A DNA stretch of 26,610 bases from Tritrichomonas musculus (GCA_039105265.1 JAPFFF010000318.1:1-26610); one strand, 5' to 3'; shown: positions 8,062 through 19,969, numbered from the stretch's first letter. Notes: generated from the letters alone by a model not told the origin. Numbers and translations: made by a program.

Positions 8062-8513
8062 CAAAATCATCTGGGGTCCAAAATATGGGTTATTTTTGGA
8101 ATTTGTATGGGTTGTGCCATCGGTCTGTGTCGCCATCAGCTTGTGCCATTAGCTTGCTCCATAGATGGTCCCATAAGTGGTCCATAAGTGGGCTATAAGT
8201 GGTCCCATAAGTGGACCATAAGTGGGCTATTTTTGGAATTTGTATGGGCCCAAATATGGGTGTTTTATGGGCGTTTTGGGGTGGTATGCAGTATGGGCAC
8301 AAAATAGGGAACTCTATGCGGCCCCCGAATATGGGTCCAAATATGGGTCCAAAATATGGGGCTGTGGGTGTATGCTATTTTTGATATTTAGAAGGGGGCC
8401 AAAAAGGGGTCATTTTGGGCGTTTTAAGTGGATTCTATCTGACCTGGATTATTGATACCCCTTCACTACTCACACTCACTCGATCTTTCAATTTCGGAAC
8501 ACCCATCACTACT
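8062..8513. other. G-rich noncoding repeat region, possible element end
   Basis: This stretch holds no credible gene. It is full of tatggg, gtgggc and ccataagtgg motifs, including several copies of ccataagtgg between 8168 and 8222. A 25-bp direct repeat (8087-8111 and 8224-8248, one mismatch, ggaatttgtatggg at its end) is present. After 8513 the sequence turns abruptly AT-rich. It ends cactact, so read outward-in it begins agtagtg, consistent with the AG start known for Polinton termini. Assignment as an end is tentative. Confidence 0.35.
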
Positions 8514-8629
8514 TGGGATATCTAAGTAAATATATATACTTAAAAACAAATAAAGATACATTTAAAATATAAAATCAATATTATAATTTGAAAATTAAAG
8601 AATTTATAATTATTTTTTAATATTTATTG
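8514..8629. other. AT-rich spacer
   Basis: Nothing recognisable is seen here beyond A/T runs, some of which may belong to the outer arm of the following MITE. Confidence 0.5.
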
Positions 8630-9009
8630 CCCTTCGGAGGTTTTTAAAATTACGTTCTGTTCAAACTTTTTCAATAAAATAGACCAAGAAAAAAAATCAA
8701 TTACGTTTTACGATTACGTCTACGTGAAAATAATTGGAATACGACTTTTTTAGAAAAAGTTAATAAAAAGTTATATTTGAAAAATAAAAATATTTATCTT
8801 TAAATATAAATATTTTATCCTTTCAAATTTGAGAGCTCTAGCTTAGAGGTTAAATTAATATAAGGTCAAAGCATTGAGTTCGAAACTAAACCTCTTTGCT
8901 TTTTTTTTATTTTTATATAAATTATGTAATTACGTTTCATTTTGGCAATTTTTACATTTTAATACGTTTTTTCATTGAATTTTATAAAATTCCAATTACG
9001 TCCGAAGGG
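8630..9009. mobile_element. Probable MITE with short inverted ends
   Basis: The ends are cccttcgga (8630-8638) and tccgaaggg (9001-9009), an exact inverted pair in otherwise very AT-rich DNA. The motif attacgt and near copies recur between them (around 8650, 8701, 8714, 8929, 8970 and 8995), like subterminal repeats of a transposon. There is no coding capacity. The T-rich flanks outside both ends are also partly inverted. No clear target duplication was found, so family and exact limits stay open. A SINE-like head lies inside. Confidence 0.4.
8831..8905 (+). repeat. tRNA-derived SINE head
   Basis: The stretch tagcttagaggt (8839-8850) fits an RNA polymerase III A box, and gagttcgaaac (8876-8886) fits a B box, about 37 bases apart as in a tRNA gene. 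No full cloverleaf forms, and a T-rich run follows, so this is more likely a SINE head than a tRNA gene. It lies inside the MITE-like unit. Confidence 0.45.
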
Positions 9010-9443
9010 TAAAATATTTATTAAAAAAAATTAAAAAGATATAGAAAAACGAACTGTTTTGATTTATAATATTTATTTTCAAACCTCGATATGCCTATTA
9101 AACCTTTATTCTCTAAAATGGTTGATTCGTTTATGATTTTAATCTCTTCAATAATACTTTTAAAAAAATAGTCCTGAACTTTCTCTTAACATTAATAAAC
9201 ACAGTATTTACATTGTTTTCAAAATTATTTAAGAATTTAAGATGAAATATATAATTTAATATCAAAACTTGAGTAAATTTAATTTTCTACTAATATTTTG
9301 AATAAATATCATTTCTTTAATAAATAACTGTTTGTTTTACATGTGCAAATGGCATTTATAAACAAAATATTCAACTTTTAATATTCAATGTTTCTAATTG
9401 ACTTAATATTCAAGGATCTTTTTGTTTTTAGATTTATTTTTTT
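9010..9443. other. AT-rich spacer
   Basis: Over 400 bases of A/T-rich sequence without open frames of note, repeats or RNA-like folds that could be supported. Confidence 0.5.
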
Positions 9444-9451
9444 ACCGGTAA

Positions 9452-9987
9452 CAGGGATGGTTACCGTTACTTATCGGTAAACATTTAAACGTTCTCTACT
9501 GTACCGGTATTACCTTTAAAACTGGCAGTATATGGTAATACCAGTACACGTACCGATTTACCGGGAGAAATCTTACCGGAAATGAAGTGAAACTTTCAGT
9601 AAAACATCAGTATTTATTTTTTGATGAAATTATGACATACTTTTCAAAAAATCATTCTAAACAAAATATGTTTGATGCTTGTTATAATTTCAAAATAGAA
9701 TACCAGTTTCATTATATAATTTTATTTTATTTCATTATATAAATTCTATTTTATATTTAATTATCTTAATTATTATATCAATATAGAATTACCGGTAATT
9801 ACCAGTAATCATAAAAAAAATACATTTTACTACTTTTATGAAAAAAATCGGTACGAAATTTTTACTGGCGGTTATTTTAAACGTATTTAACGGTACATAC
9901 TTAATACCCCAAAAATAATACCAGTATTTACTGCTTACCAGTAGCATTCCGGTAAACTGTAAAAACTGATCTCGGTAGCCATCCCTG
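9452..9987. mobile_element. Non-autonomous hAT transposon (MITE), 536 bp
   Basis: The left end begins cagggatggttaccg and the right end is its near inverted copy, cggtagccatccctg. CAGGGATG-type ends are characteristic of the hAT superfamily. The 8-bp sequence accggtaa flanks both ends exactly (9444-9451 and 9988-9995), which is the target duplication length expected for hAT. Inside are many copies of accggta/taccggt in both orientations, like subterminal transposase sites. There is no coding capacity, so movement would have needed a transposase supplied elsewhere. The perfect duplication suggests a fairly recent insertion. Confidence 0.85.
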
Positions 9988-10240
9988 ACCGGTAATACTA
10001 ATTTTTCTTTTTTTCATTTTTTTAACAACAAGGAACGCCACTTTTTGAACGCAGTTCAAAAAGTGTCTAGTACACAGTTTTTTTCTTTTAGAAAAAAGAC
10101 AATATCAATATAAAAAGCATTCAAATAAACAATCATTTAGTCAAAATTTTATTCTAAAATTAGCATAGCATAAAAAACTTTATTAATGCTTTCAGTAAAA
10201 AAACTAACAAAAGTTTGTAATTAGCAAAAACGCGAATCAG
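9988..10240. other. AT-rich spacer with a perfect hairpin
   Basis: Noncoding. The only structure seen is cactttttgaac at 10039-10050 and its exact inverse gttcaaaaagtg at 10054-10065 around a 3-base loop. This may be the remnant of a small transposon end or a simple cruciform sequence. Confidence 0.45.
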
Positions 10241-13200
10241 TTATTAACATCAATGTGTTTCTGTCGTTAGCATCAATGTTTGTCTGTTGTTAGCATCAAT
10301 GTTTGTCTGTTGTTAGCATCAATGTTTGTCTGTTGTTAGCATCAATGTTTGTATGTTGTTAGCATCAATGTTTGTATGTTGTTAGCATCAATTTTTGTAT
10401 GTTGTTAGCATCAATGTTTGTATGTTGTCAGCATCGATGTTTTTCTGTTGTTAGCATCGATGTTTGTATGTTGTTAGCATCGATGTTTGTATGTTGTTAG
10501 CATCGATGTTTGTATGTTGTCAGCATTGATGTTTTTCTGTTGTTAGTATCGATGTTTGTATGTTGTTAGCATTGATGTTTGTATGTTGTCAGCATCGATG
10601 TTTGTATGTTGTTAGCATTGATGTTTGTATGTTGTTAGCATTGATGTTTGTATGTTGTAAGCATCGATGTTTTTCTGTTGTTAGCATTGATGTTTGTATG
10701 TTGTCAGCATCGATGTTTTTCTGTTGTTAGCATCGATGTTTGTATGTTGTTAGCATCGATGTTTTTCTGTTGTTAGTATCGATGTTTGTATGTTGTTAGC
10801 ATTGATGTTTGTATGTTGTCAGCATCGATGTTTGTATGTTGTTAGCATTGATGTTTGTATGTTGTCAGCATCGATGTTTGTATGTTGTTAGCATCGATGT
10901 TTTTCTGTTGTTAGTATCGATGTTTGTATGTTGTTAGCATCGATGTTTTTCTGTTGTTAGTATCGATGTTTGTATGTTGTTAGCATTGATGTTTGTATGT
11001 TGTTAGCATCAATGTTTGTATGTTGTTAGCATCGATGTTTTTCTGTTGTTAGTATCGATGTTTGTATGTTGTTAGCATTGATGTTTGTATGTTGTTAGCA
11101 TCAATGTTTGTATGTTGTTAGCATCAATGTTTGTATGTTGTTAGCATCAATTTTTGTATGTTGTTAGCATCAATGTTTGTATGTTGTCAGCATCAATGTT
11201 TGTATGTTGTTAGCATCGATGTTTGTATGTTGTCATCATCGATATTTGTATGTTGTCAGCATCGATGTTTGTATGTTGTTAGCATCAATGTTTGTATGTT
11301 GTCAGCATCGATGTTTGTATGTTGTTAGCATCGATGTTTGTATGTTGTCAGCATCGATGTTTGTATGTTGTTAGCATCAATGTTTGTATGTTGTCAGCAT
11401 CGATGTTTGTATGTTGTTAGCATCAATGTTTGTATGTTGTCAGCATCAATGTTTGTATGTTGTTAGCATCGATGTTTGTATGTTGTCAGCATCGATGTTT
11501 GTATGTTGTTAGCATTGATGTTTGTATGTTGTCAGCATCGATGTTTGTATGTTGTTAGCATTGATGTTTGTATGTTGTCAGCATCGATGTTTGTATGTTG
11601 TTAGCATCAATGTTTTTATGTTGTTAGCATCAATGTTTGTATGTTATTAGCATCGATATTTGTATGTTGTTAGCATCAATGTTTATATGTTGTTAGCATA
11701 AATGTTTGTATGTTGTTAGCATCAATGTTTGTATGTTGTTAGCATAAATGTTTGTATGTTGTTAGCATTGATGTTTGTATGTTATTAGCATCGATATTTG
11801 TATGTTGTTAGCATCAATGTTTTTATGTTGTAAGGATAGATGTTTGTATGTTGTTAGCATCGATATTTGTATGTTGTTAGCATCAATGTTTTTATGTTGT
11901 TAGCATCAATGTTTGTATGTTATTAGCATCGATATTTGTATGTTGTTAGCATCAATGTTTATATGTTGTTAGCATAAATGTTTGTATGTTGTTAGCATAA
12001 ATGTTTGTATGTTGTTAGCATAAATGTTTGTATGTTGTTAGCATGAATGTTTGTATGTTGTTAGCATTGATGTTTGTATGTTATTAGCATCGATATTTGT
12101 ATGTTGGTAGCATCAATGTTTTTATGTTGTAAGGATAGATGTTTGTATGTTGTTAGCATCGATATTTGTATGTTGTTAGCATCAATGTTTTTATGTTGTT
12201 AGCATCAATGTTTGTATGTTATTAGCATCGATATTTGTATGTTGTTAGCATCAATGTTTATATGTTGTTAGCATAAATGTTTGTATGTTGTTAGCATAGA
12301 TGTTTGTATTTTGTTAGCATCAATTTTTGTATGTTATTAGCATCAATGTTTGTATGTTGCTAGCATAGATGTTTGTATGTTGTTAGCATCAATGTTTATA
12401 TGTTTTTAGCATCAATGTTTGAAGGTTGTTAGCATAGATGTTTGTATGTTTTTAGCATTGATGTTTGTATGTTATTAGCATCGATATTTGTATGTTGTTA
12501 GCATCAATGTTTGAAGGTTGTTAGCATAAATGTTTTTATGTTGTTAGCATCAATGTTTGTATGTTGTTAGCATCGATATTTGTATGTTGTTAGCATCAAT
12601 GTTTGTATGTTGTTAGCATCAATTTTTGTATTTTGTTAGCATCAATGTTTGTATGTTGTTAGCATCAATGTTTGTATTTTGTTAGCATCAATTTTTGTAT
12701 GTTGTTAGCATCAATGTTTGAATGTTGCTAGCATAGATGTTTGTATGTTGTTAGCATCAATGTTTATATGTTTTTAGCATCAATGTTTGAAGGTTGTTAG
12801 CATAAATGTTTGTATGTTGTTAGCATCAATGTTTATATGTTTTTAGCATCAATGTTTGAAGGTTGTTAGCATAAATGTTTGAAGGTTGTTAGCATAAATG
12901 TTTGTATGTTGTTAGCATCAATGTTTTTATGTTGTTAGCATAAATGTTTGAAGGTTGTTAGCATAAATGTTTGTATGTTGTTAGCATAAATGTTTGTATG
13001 TTGTTAGCATCAATGTTTGTATGTTGTTAGCATCAATGTTTTTATGTTGTTAGCATCAATGTTTTTATGTTGTTAGCATCAATGTTTGTATGTTGTTAGC
13101 ATAGATGTTTGTATGTTTTTAGCATTGATGTTTGTATGTTATTAGCATCGATATTTGTATGTTGTTAGCATCAATGTTTGAAGGTTGTTAGCATAAATGT

Positions 13201-16200
13201 TTTTATGTTGTTAGCATCAATGTTTGTATGTTGTTAGCATCGATATTTGTATGTTGTTAGCATCAATGTTTGTATTTTGTTAGCATCAATTTTTGTATTT
13301 TGTTAGCATCAATGTTTGTATGTTGTTAGCATCAATGTTTGTATTTTGTTAGCATCAATTTTTGTATGTTGTTAGCATCAATGTTTGAATGTTGCTAGCA
13401 TAGATGTTTGTATGTTGTTAGCATCAATGTTTATATGTTTTTAGCATCAATGTTTGAAGGTTGTTAGCATAAATGTTTGTATGTTGTTAGCATCAATGTT
13501 TATATGTTTTTAGCATCAATGTTTGAAGGTTGTTAGCATAGATGTTTGTATGTTTTTAGCATTGATGTTTGTATGTTATTAGCATCGATATTTGTATGTT
13601 GTTAGCATCAATGTTTGAAGGTTGTTAGCATAAATGTTTTTATGTTGTTAGCATCAATGTTTGTATGTTGTTAGCATCGATATTTGTATGTTGTTAGCAT
13701 CAATGTTTGTATGTTGTTAGCATCAATTTTTGTATTTTGTTAGCATCAATGTTTGTATGTTGTTAGCATCAATGTTTGTATTTTGTTAGCATCAATTTTT
13801 GTATGTTGTTAGCATCAATGTTTGAATGTTGCTAGCATAGATGTTTGTATGTTGTTAGCATCAATGTTTATATGTTTTTAGCATCAATGTTTGAAGGTTG
13901 TTAGCATAAATGTTTGTATGTTGTTAGCATCAATGTTTATATGTTTTTAGCATCAATGTTTGAAGGTTGTTAGCATAAATGTTTGAAGGTTGTTAGCATA
14001 AATGTTTGTATGTTGTTAGCATCAATGTTTTTATGTTGTTAGCATAAATGTTTGAAGGTTGTTAGCATAAATGTTTGTATGTTGTTAGCATAAATGTTTG
14101 TATGTTGTTAGCATCAATGTTTGTATGTTGTTAGCATCAATGTTTTTATGTTGTTAGCATCAATGTTTGTATGTTGCTAGCATAGATGTTTGTATGTTGT
14201 TAGCATCAATGTTTATATGTTTTTAGCATCAATGTTTGAAGGTTGTTAGCATAAATGTTTGTATGTTGTTAGCATCAATGTTTATATGTTTTTAGCATCA
14301 ATGTTTGAAGGTTGTTAGCATAGATGTTTGTATGTTTTTAGCATTGATGTTTGTATGTTATTAGCATCGATATTTGTATGTTGTTAGCATCAATGTTTGA
14401 AGGTTGTTAGCATAAATGTTTTTATGTTGTTAGCATCAATGTTTGTATGTTGTTAGCATCGATATTTGTATGTTGTTAGCATCAATGTTTGTATGTTGCT
14501 AGCATAGATGTTTGTATGTTGTTAGCATCAATGTTTATATGTTTTTAGCATCAATGTTTGAAGGTTGCTAGCATAGATGTTTGTATGTTATTAGCATCGA
14601 TATTTGTATGTTGTTAGCATCAATGTTTGAAGGTTGTTAGCATAAATGTTTTTATGTTGTTAGCATCAATGTTTGTATGTTGTTAGCATTGATGTTTGTA
14701 TGTTGTTAGCATCAATGTTTGAAGGTTGTTAGCATAAATGTTTGAAGGTTGTTAGCATAAATGTTTGTATGTTGTTAGCATCAATGTTTGTATGTTGTCA
14801 GCATCAATGTTTGTATGTTGTTAACATCAATGTTTGAAGGTTGTTAGCATGAATGTTTGTATGTTGTTAGCATTGATGTTTGTATGTTATTAGCATCGAT
14901 ATTTGTATGTTGTTAGCATCAATGTTTTTATGTTGTTAGCATAAATGTTTGTATGTTGTTAGCATAAATGTTTGTATGTTGTTAGCATTGATGTTTGTAT
15001 GTTATTAGCATCGATATTTGTATGTTGTTAGCATCAATGTTTTTATGTTGTTAGCATAAATGTTTGTATGTTTTTAGCATTGATGTTTGTATGTTATTAG
15101 CATCGATATTTGTATGTTGTTAGCATCAATGTTTGAAGGTTGTTAGCATAAATGTTTTTATGTTGTTAGCATCAATGTTTGTATGTTGTTAGCATCAATT
15201 TTTGTATGTTGTTAGCATAAATGTTTGTATGTTGTTAGCATAAATGTTTGTATGTTGTTAGCATAAATGTTTGTATGTTGTTAGCATTGATGTTTGTATG
15301 TTATTAGCATCAATGTTTTTATGTTGTTAGCATCAATGTTTGTATGTTGTTAGCATTGATGTTTGTATGTTATTAGCATCGATATTTGTATGTTGTTAGC
15401 ATCAATGTTTTTATGTTGTTAGCATCAATGTTTGTATGTTATTAGCATCGATATTTGTATGTTGTTAGCATCAATGTTTATATGTTGTTAGCATAAATGT
15501 TTGTATGTTGTTAGCATCAATTTTTGTATGTTGTTAGCATAAATGTTTGTATGTTGTTAGCATAAATGTTTGTATATTGTTAGTATAGATGTTTGTATTT
15601 TGTTAGCATCAATTTTTGTATGTTGTTAGCATCAATGTTTGTATGTTGCTAGCATAGATGTTTGTATGTTGTTAGCATCAATGTTTATATGTTTTTAGCA
15701 TCAATGTTTGAAGGTTGTTAGCATAGATGTTTGTATGTTTTTAGCATTGATGTTTGTATGTTATTAGCATCGATATTTGTATGTTGTTAGCATCAATGTT
15801 TGAAGGTTGTTAGCATAAATGTTTTTATGTTGTTAGCATCAATGTTTGTATGTTGTTAGCATCGATATTTGTATGTTGTTAGCATCAATGTTTGTATGTT
15901 GTTAGCATCAATTTTTGTATTTTGTTAGCATCAATGTTTGTATGTTGTTAGCATCAATGTTTGTATTTTGTTAGCATCAATTTTTGTATGTTGTTAGCAT
16001 CAATGTTTGAATGTTGCTAGCATAGATGTTTGTATGTTGTTAGCATCAATGTTTATATGTTTTTAGCATCAATGTTTGAAGGTTGTTAGCATAAATGTTT
16101 GTATGTTGTTAGCATCAATGTTTATATGTTTTTAGCATCAATGTTTGAAGGTTGTTAGCATAAATGTTTGAAGGTTGTTAGCATAAATGTTTGTATGTTG

Positions 16201-18251
16201 TTAGCATCAATGTTTTTATGTTGTTAGCATAAATGTTTGAAGGTTGTTAGCATAAATGTTTGTATGTTGTTAGCATAAATGTTTGTATGTTGTTAGCATC
16301 AATGTTTGTATGTTGTTAGCATCAATGTTTTTATGTTGTTAGCATCAATGTTTGTATGTTGCTAGCATAGATGTTTGTATGTTGTTAGCATCAATGTTTA
16401 TATGTTTTTAGCATCAATGTTTGAAGGTTGTTAGCATAAATGTTTGTATGTTGTTAGCATCAATGTTTATATGTTTTTAGCATCAATGTTTGAAGGTTGT
16501 TAGCATAGATGTTTGTATGTTTTTAGCATTGATGTTTGTATGTTATTAGCATCGATATTTGTATGTTGTTAGCATCAATGTTTGAAGGTTGTTAGCATAA
16601 ATGTTTTTATGTTGTTAGCATCAATGTTTGTATGTTGTTAGCATCGATATTTGTATGTTGTTAGCATCAATGTTTGTATGTTGCTAGCATAGATGTTTGT
16701 ATGTTGTTAGCATCAATGTTTATATGTTTTTAGCATCAATGTTTGAAGGTTGCTAGCATAGATGTTTGTATGTTATTAGCATCGATATTTGTATGTTGTT
16801 AGCATCAATGTTTGAAGGTTGTTAGCATAAATGTTTTTATGTTGTTAGCATCAATGTTTGTATGTTGTTAGCATTGATGTTTGTATGTTGTTAGCATCAA
16901 TGTTTGAAGGTTGTTAGCATAAATGTTTGAAGGTTGTTAGCATAAATGTTTGTATGTTGTTAGCATCAATGTTTGTATGTTGTCAGCATCAATGTTTGTA
17001 TGTTGTTAACATCAATGTTTGAAGGTTGTTAGCATGAATGTTTGTATGTTGTTAGCATTGATGTTTGTATGTTATTAGCATCGATATTTGTATGTTGTTA
17101 GCATCAATGTTTTTATGTTGTTAGCATAAATGTTTGTATGTTGTTAGCATAAATGTTTGTATGTTGTTAGCATTGATGTTTGTATGTTATTAGCATCGAT
17201 ATTTGTATGTTGTTAGCATCAATGTTTTTATGTTGTTAGCATAAATGTTTGTATGTTTTTAGCATTGATGTTTGTATGTTATTAGCATCGATATTTGTAT
17301 GTTGTTAGCATCAATGTTTGAAGGTTGTTAGCATAAATGTTTTTATGTTGTTAGCATCAATGTTTGTATGTTGTTAGCATCAATTTTTGTATGTTGTTAG
17401 CATAAATGTTTGTATGTTGTTAGCATAAATGTTTGTATGTTGTTAGCATAAATGTTTGTATGTTGTTAGCATTGATGTTTGTATGTTATTAGCATCAATG
17501 TTTTTATGTTGTTAGCATCAATGTTTGTATGTTGTTAGCATTGATGTTTGTATGTTATTAGCATCGATATTTGTATGTTGTTAGCATCAATGTTTTTATG
17601 TTGTTAGCATCAATGTTTGTATGTTATTAGCATCGATATTTGTATGTTGTTAGCATCAATGTTTATATGTTGTTAGCATAAATGTTTGTATGTTGTTAGC
17701 ATCAATGTTTGTATGTTGTTAGCATAAATGTTTGTATGTTGTTAGCATAAATGTTTGTATATTGTTAGTATAGATGTTTGTATTTTGTTAGCATCAATTT
17801 TTGTATGTTGTTAGCATCAATGTTTGTATGTTGCTAGCATAGATGTTTGTATGTTGTTAGCATCAATGTTTATATGTTTTTAGCATCAATGTTTGAAGGT
17901 TGTTAGCATAGATGTTTGTATGTTTTTAGCATTGATGTTTGTATGTTATTAGCATCGATATTTGTATGTTGTTAGCATCAATGTTTGAAGGTTGTTAGCA
18001 TAAATGTTTTTATGTTGTTAGCATCAATGTTTGTATGTTGTTAGCATCGATATTTGTATGTTGTTAGCATCAATGTTTGTATGTTGTTAGCATAAATGTT
18101 TGTATGTTGTTAGCATAAATGTTTGTATGTTGTTAGCATCAATGTTTGTATGTTGTTAGCATCAATGTTTTTATGTTGTTAGCATCAATGTTTGTATGTT
18201 GTTAGCATCAATGTTTGTATGTTGTTAGCATAGATGTTTTTATGTTGTTAG
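10241..18251. repeat. 8-kb minisatellite of a 20-bp unit
   Basis: About 400 head-to-tail copies of a unit close to tgttagcatcaatgtttgta fill this stretch with almost no change in unit length. Variation falls at a few positions: caatg/cgatg/tgatg/aaatg, ttagc/tcagc/ctagc, and gtatg/gaagg/tatatg. Three zones can be told apart by variant types: 10241 to about 11600, about 11600 to 13480, and about 13480 to 18251. The last is mostly a higher-order repeat. The plus strand is G/T-rich and C-poor. Short open frames inside are by-products of the repeat and not genes. Confidence 0.97.
13480..18075. repeat. 2185-bp higher-order repeat within the minisatellite
   Basis: Rare unit variants recur at a constant distance of 2185 bases: gctagcatag at 14176 and 16361, ttaacatc at 14821 and 17006, attgttagta at 15576 and 17761, and tgttagcatag at 13531, 15716 and 17901. 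The stretch thus holds about 2.1 near-identical copies of a block of about 109 units. The correspondence fails before about 13480 and after about 18075. A recent large tandem duplication or unequal exchange is the simplest origin. Confidence 0.85.
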
Positions 18252-18566
18252 AGTAGTTATCCATAGGATTTTCTTACAATGATGATTCTCTGGCATTAAG
18301 GGGTCATTTGCACCAAAGGGGCTTAAAAAAGACAAAAATAAGATCACTTTGGCGATGTTTTCATTTTCAACAAATTTATATAAAAAATATATATTAACAC
18401 ACATCAAGGTCCATACAACCCACCGAATACACTATACTATAAACAATTAATTTAAAACACCAATACGCACACACTACACTATTTACACACACAGAAGCCT
18501 AATATAACAAGCAGCCCCAAAATGCCAGAGAATCATCTATGTAAGAAAATCCTATGGATAACTACT
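18252..18566. mobile_element. Short element with 46-bp terminal inverted repeats
   Basis: The arms 18252-18297 and 18521-18566 match in inverse orientation at 44 of 46 positions and begin agtagttatccatagg. Between them is about 220 bp of A/C-rich noncoding DNA. No target duplication is visible (tgttag left, tataac right). It may be a MITE, or the AG-starting arms may mark an end of the Polinton that follows, with a second inverted copy. It sits exactly at the edge of the minisatellite. Confidence 0.7.
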
Positions 18567-18605
18567 TATAACCCACTACTACCACCGAATGATTAACTAA
18601 CTTGC

Positions 18606-19940
18606 TTATGAACCATTCTCTAATGCTGTTAATCTTGATTCCATTGCTTCTATAGTAGCCTTTAAATTTGTGTTCTCAGTTTGTAAATTTTCAATTTTTG
18701 CCTTCAGTTCATCATAATCACTTTTTAATGCATAATTTGACAAATCAACTGGTTCAGGAATATCTGTTTTCAAAGCAAAAGTGTTTGACACATATCTTGC
18801 CGAATAAGCGTTTTTGTCTGTTGGTTCGATACTTTTGGTAATGGAACATGATAAAATTTCCGGTGTTTCACCAGTTCCTGGATTTATTAATTCATGGCAG
18901 TCATACATAAACCAAAGACTAGAACCACTTCCTTCCATACGCATTATCTGAGAGGGTTGATCGTTATCGTACGAATAATCTACATGAACATAATGAGCCG
19001 TATAGTAATTGTTTGATGAAACAATATCCAGCCCATATTGCTCAATCATTTCATGATATTTGTCGTAATCTAAATCAGGAATTGTATTATTTTCAATTTT
19101 GAATTGAATCGTTGTTTTCCCCTCAATAATTTCTGGAATTTCACTCCTCAATGCTAATTGATCTTCTTCGCCATATTTCAAATCAGTTTTGCTTCGATAC
19201 TTTCCATCTGCTTCACTCTTAACTTTCTCTAATGCTTCATTAACTTCATCTACAGTTGGAAATTCATTTAATGTAGATACTAGTGCAACATCATTCTTTT
19301 CTATCTGCTCATGCATTCCATCTATCTTGTTATGTAAAGCATCTATATCACAAACATATGCTAAATCATTTAGTGTAAATTCCATTCTTCTTTTCGCTGT
19401 ATTTTCTTTAATCTGTATTCCACCAACCCTAAGTTTATTTGGATTTGCTATAACAAATATTTTATCATTCATGACGCAGCTAGGGAAATCATCAGTTCCC
19501 TGATAATTAATTGTTCCACCAGTAATATTAATAGTAATGATATTCTCTTCATAATCAACATCATTGTATTCACTAACTTTTTGGACCAAAAATCTTGCTT
19601 TAATTGTTCCATCTGTGATTGTGTCTTCAGCTTCCAAATGAACCTCACCATTAACAAATTTGCCAACAACATCTATTATATCGTCTCTAACTAATTCATT
19701 TTTTGAAATATATTCACTATTAATCTCATTGATTTTTGTGGTAATTGCTTTAAATGTTGGTTTTAAAGAGCTTCTAAACCTATTGCAAATATACATTGCG
19801 CCGTTAATTGTTGGAACTAATTTTTTGGGGTCATCATATTCACTGCTGAATTTTATAGCTGGAGTAGATACCCTAAGGGTGGCGTCTGATACTACGTATC
19901 ATCTGCCCCCCTTAAGATGAAACTCTATACCTTTTGACAT
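18606..19940 (-). pseudogene. Fibre-like trimeric coiled-coil protein, broken
   Basis: The gene encodes about 440 residues, probably a receptor-binding or tail/fibre-like protein on a particle. The ATG at 19940 (MSKGIEFHLKGG) is chosen because the same frame continues from it. The N-terminal third has repeats of short strands and helices (FKAITTKINEINSEYISK). The middle is beta-rich with many Tyr and Asp (NNYYTAHYVHVDYSYDND). The last 50 residues are a textbook leucine-heptad coil (LKAKIENLQTENTNLK, then ATIEAMESRLTALENGS). SNYALKSDY just before it looks like phage and viral fibre junctions. There is about one break. A non-viral adhesion protein cannot be excluded. No alignment was possible. 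Confidence 0.6.
19872..19916. repeat. 45-bp imperfect palindrome
   Basis: Two 21-base arms pair at 16 of 21 positions around a 3-base loop, with gatac/gtatc at the centre and ctaaggg/ccccttaag at the outside. It lies in the first part of the fibre-like gene and facing the polymerase promoter side. Confidence 0.5.
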
Positions 19941-19969
19941 TTCTACATCATAGCACTTTCAATGTGAAA

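Noticed and set aside
8090-8455. Open frames of 70-77 codons on both strands in the G-rich region
   Set aside because: They are made of short direct repeats, lack the upstream motif of the real genes and show no protein-like pattern.
8831-8905. Functional tRNA gene
   Set aside because: No acceptor stem or clear anticodon arm; only the two promoter boxes are convincing.
11131-11374. Open frames of 65 codons rich in Cys, Val and Met within the tandem array
   Set aside because: They are by-products of a 20-bp repeat read with a 60-bp coding period, with no start context and no codon bias.
10241-18251. CRISPR-like array
   Set aside because: Units are contiguous with no unique spacers, and the context is eukaryotic.
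8405-18310. Shared 12-mer aaggggtcattt at 8405 and 18299 as evidence of paired element ends
   Set aside because: A match this short is expected by chance in a window of this size, and the flanks do not align.
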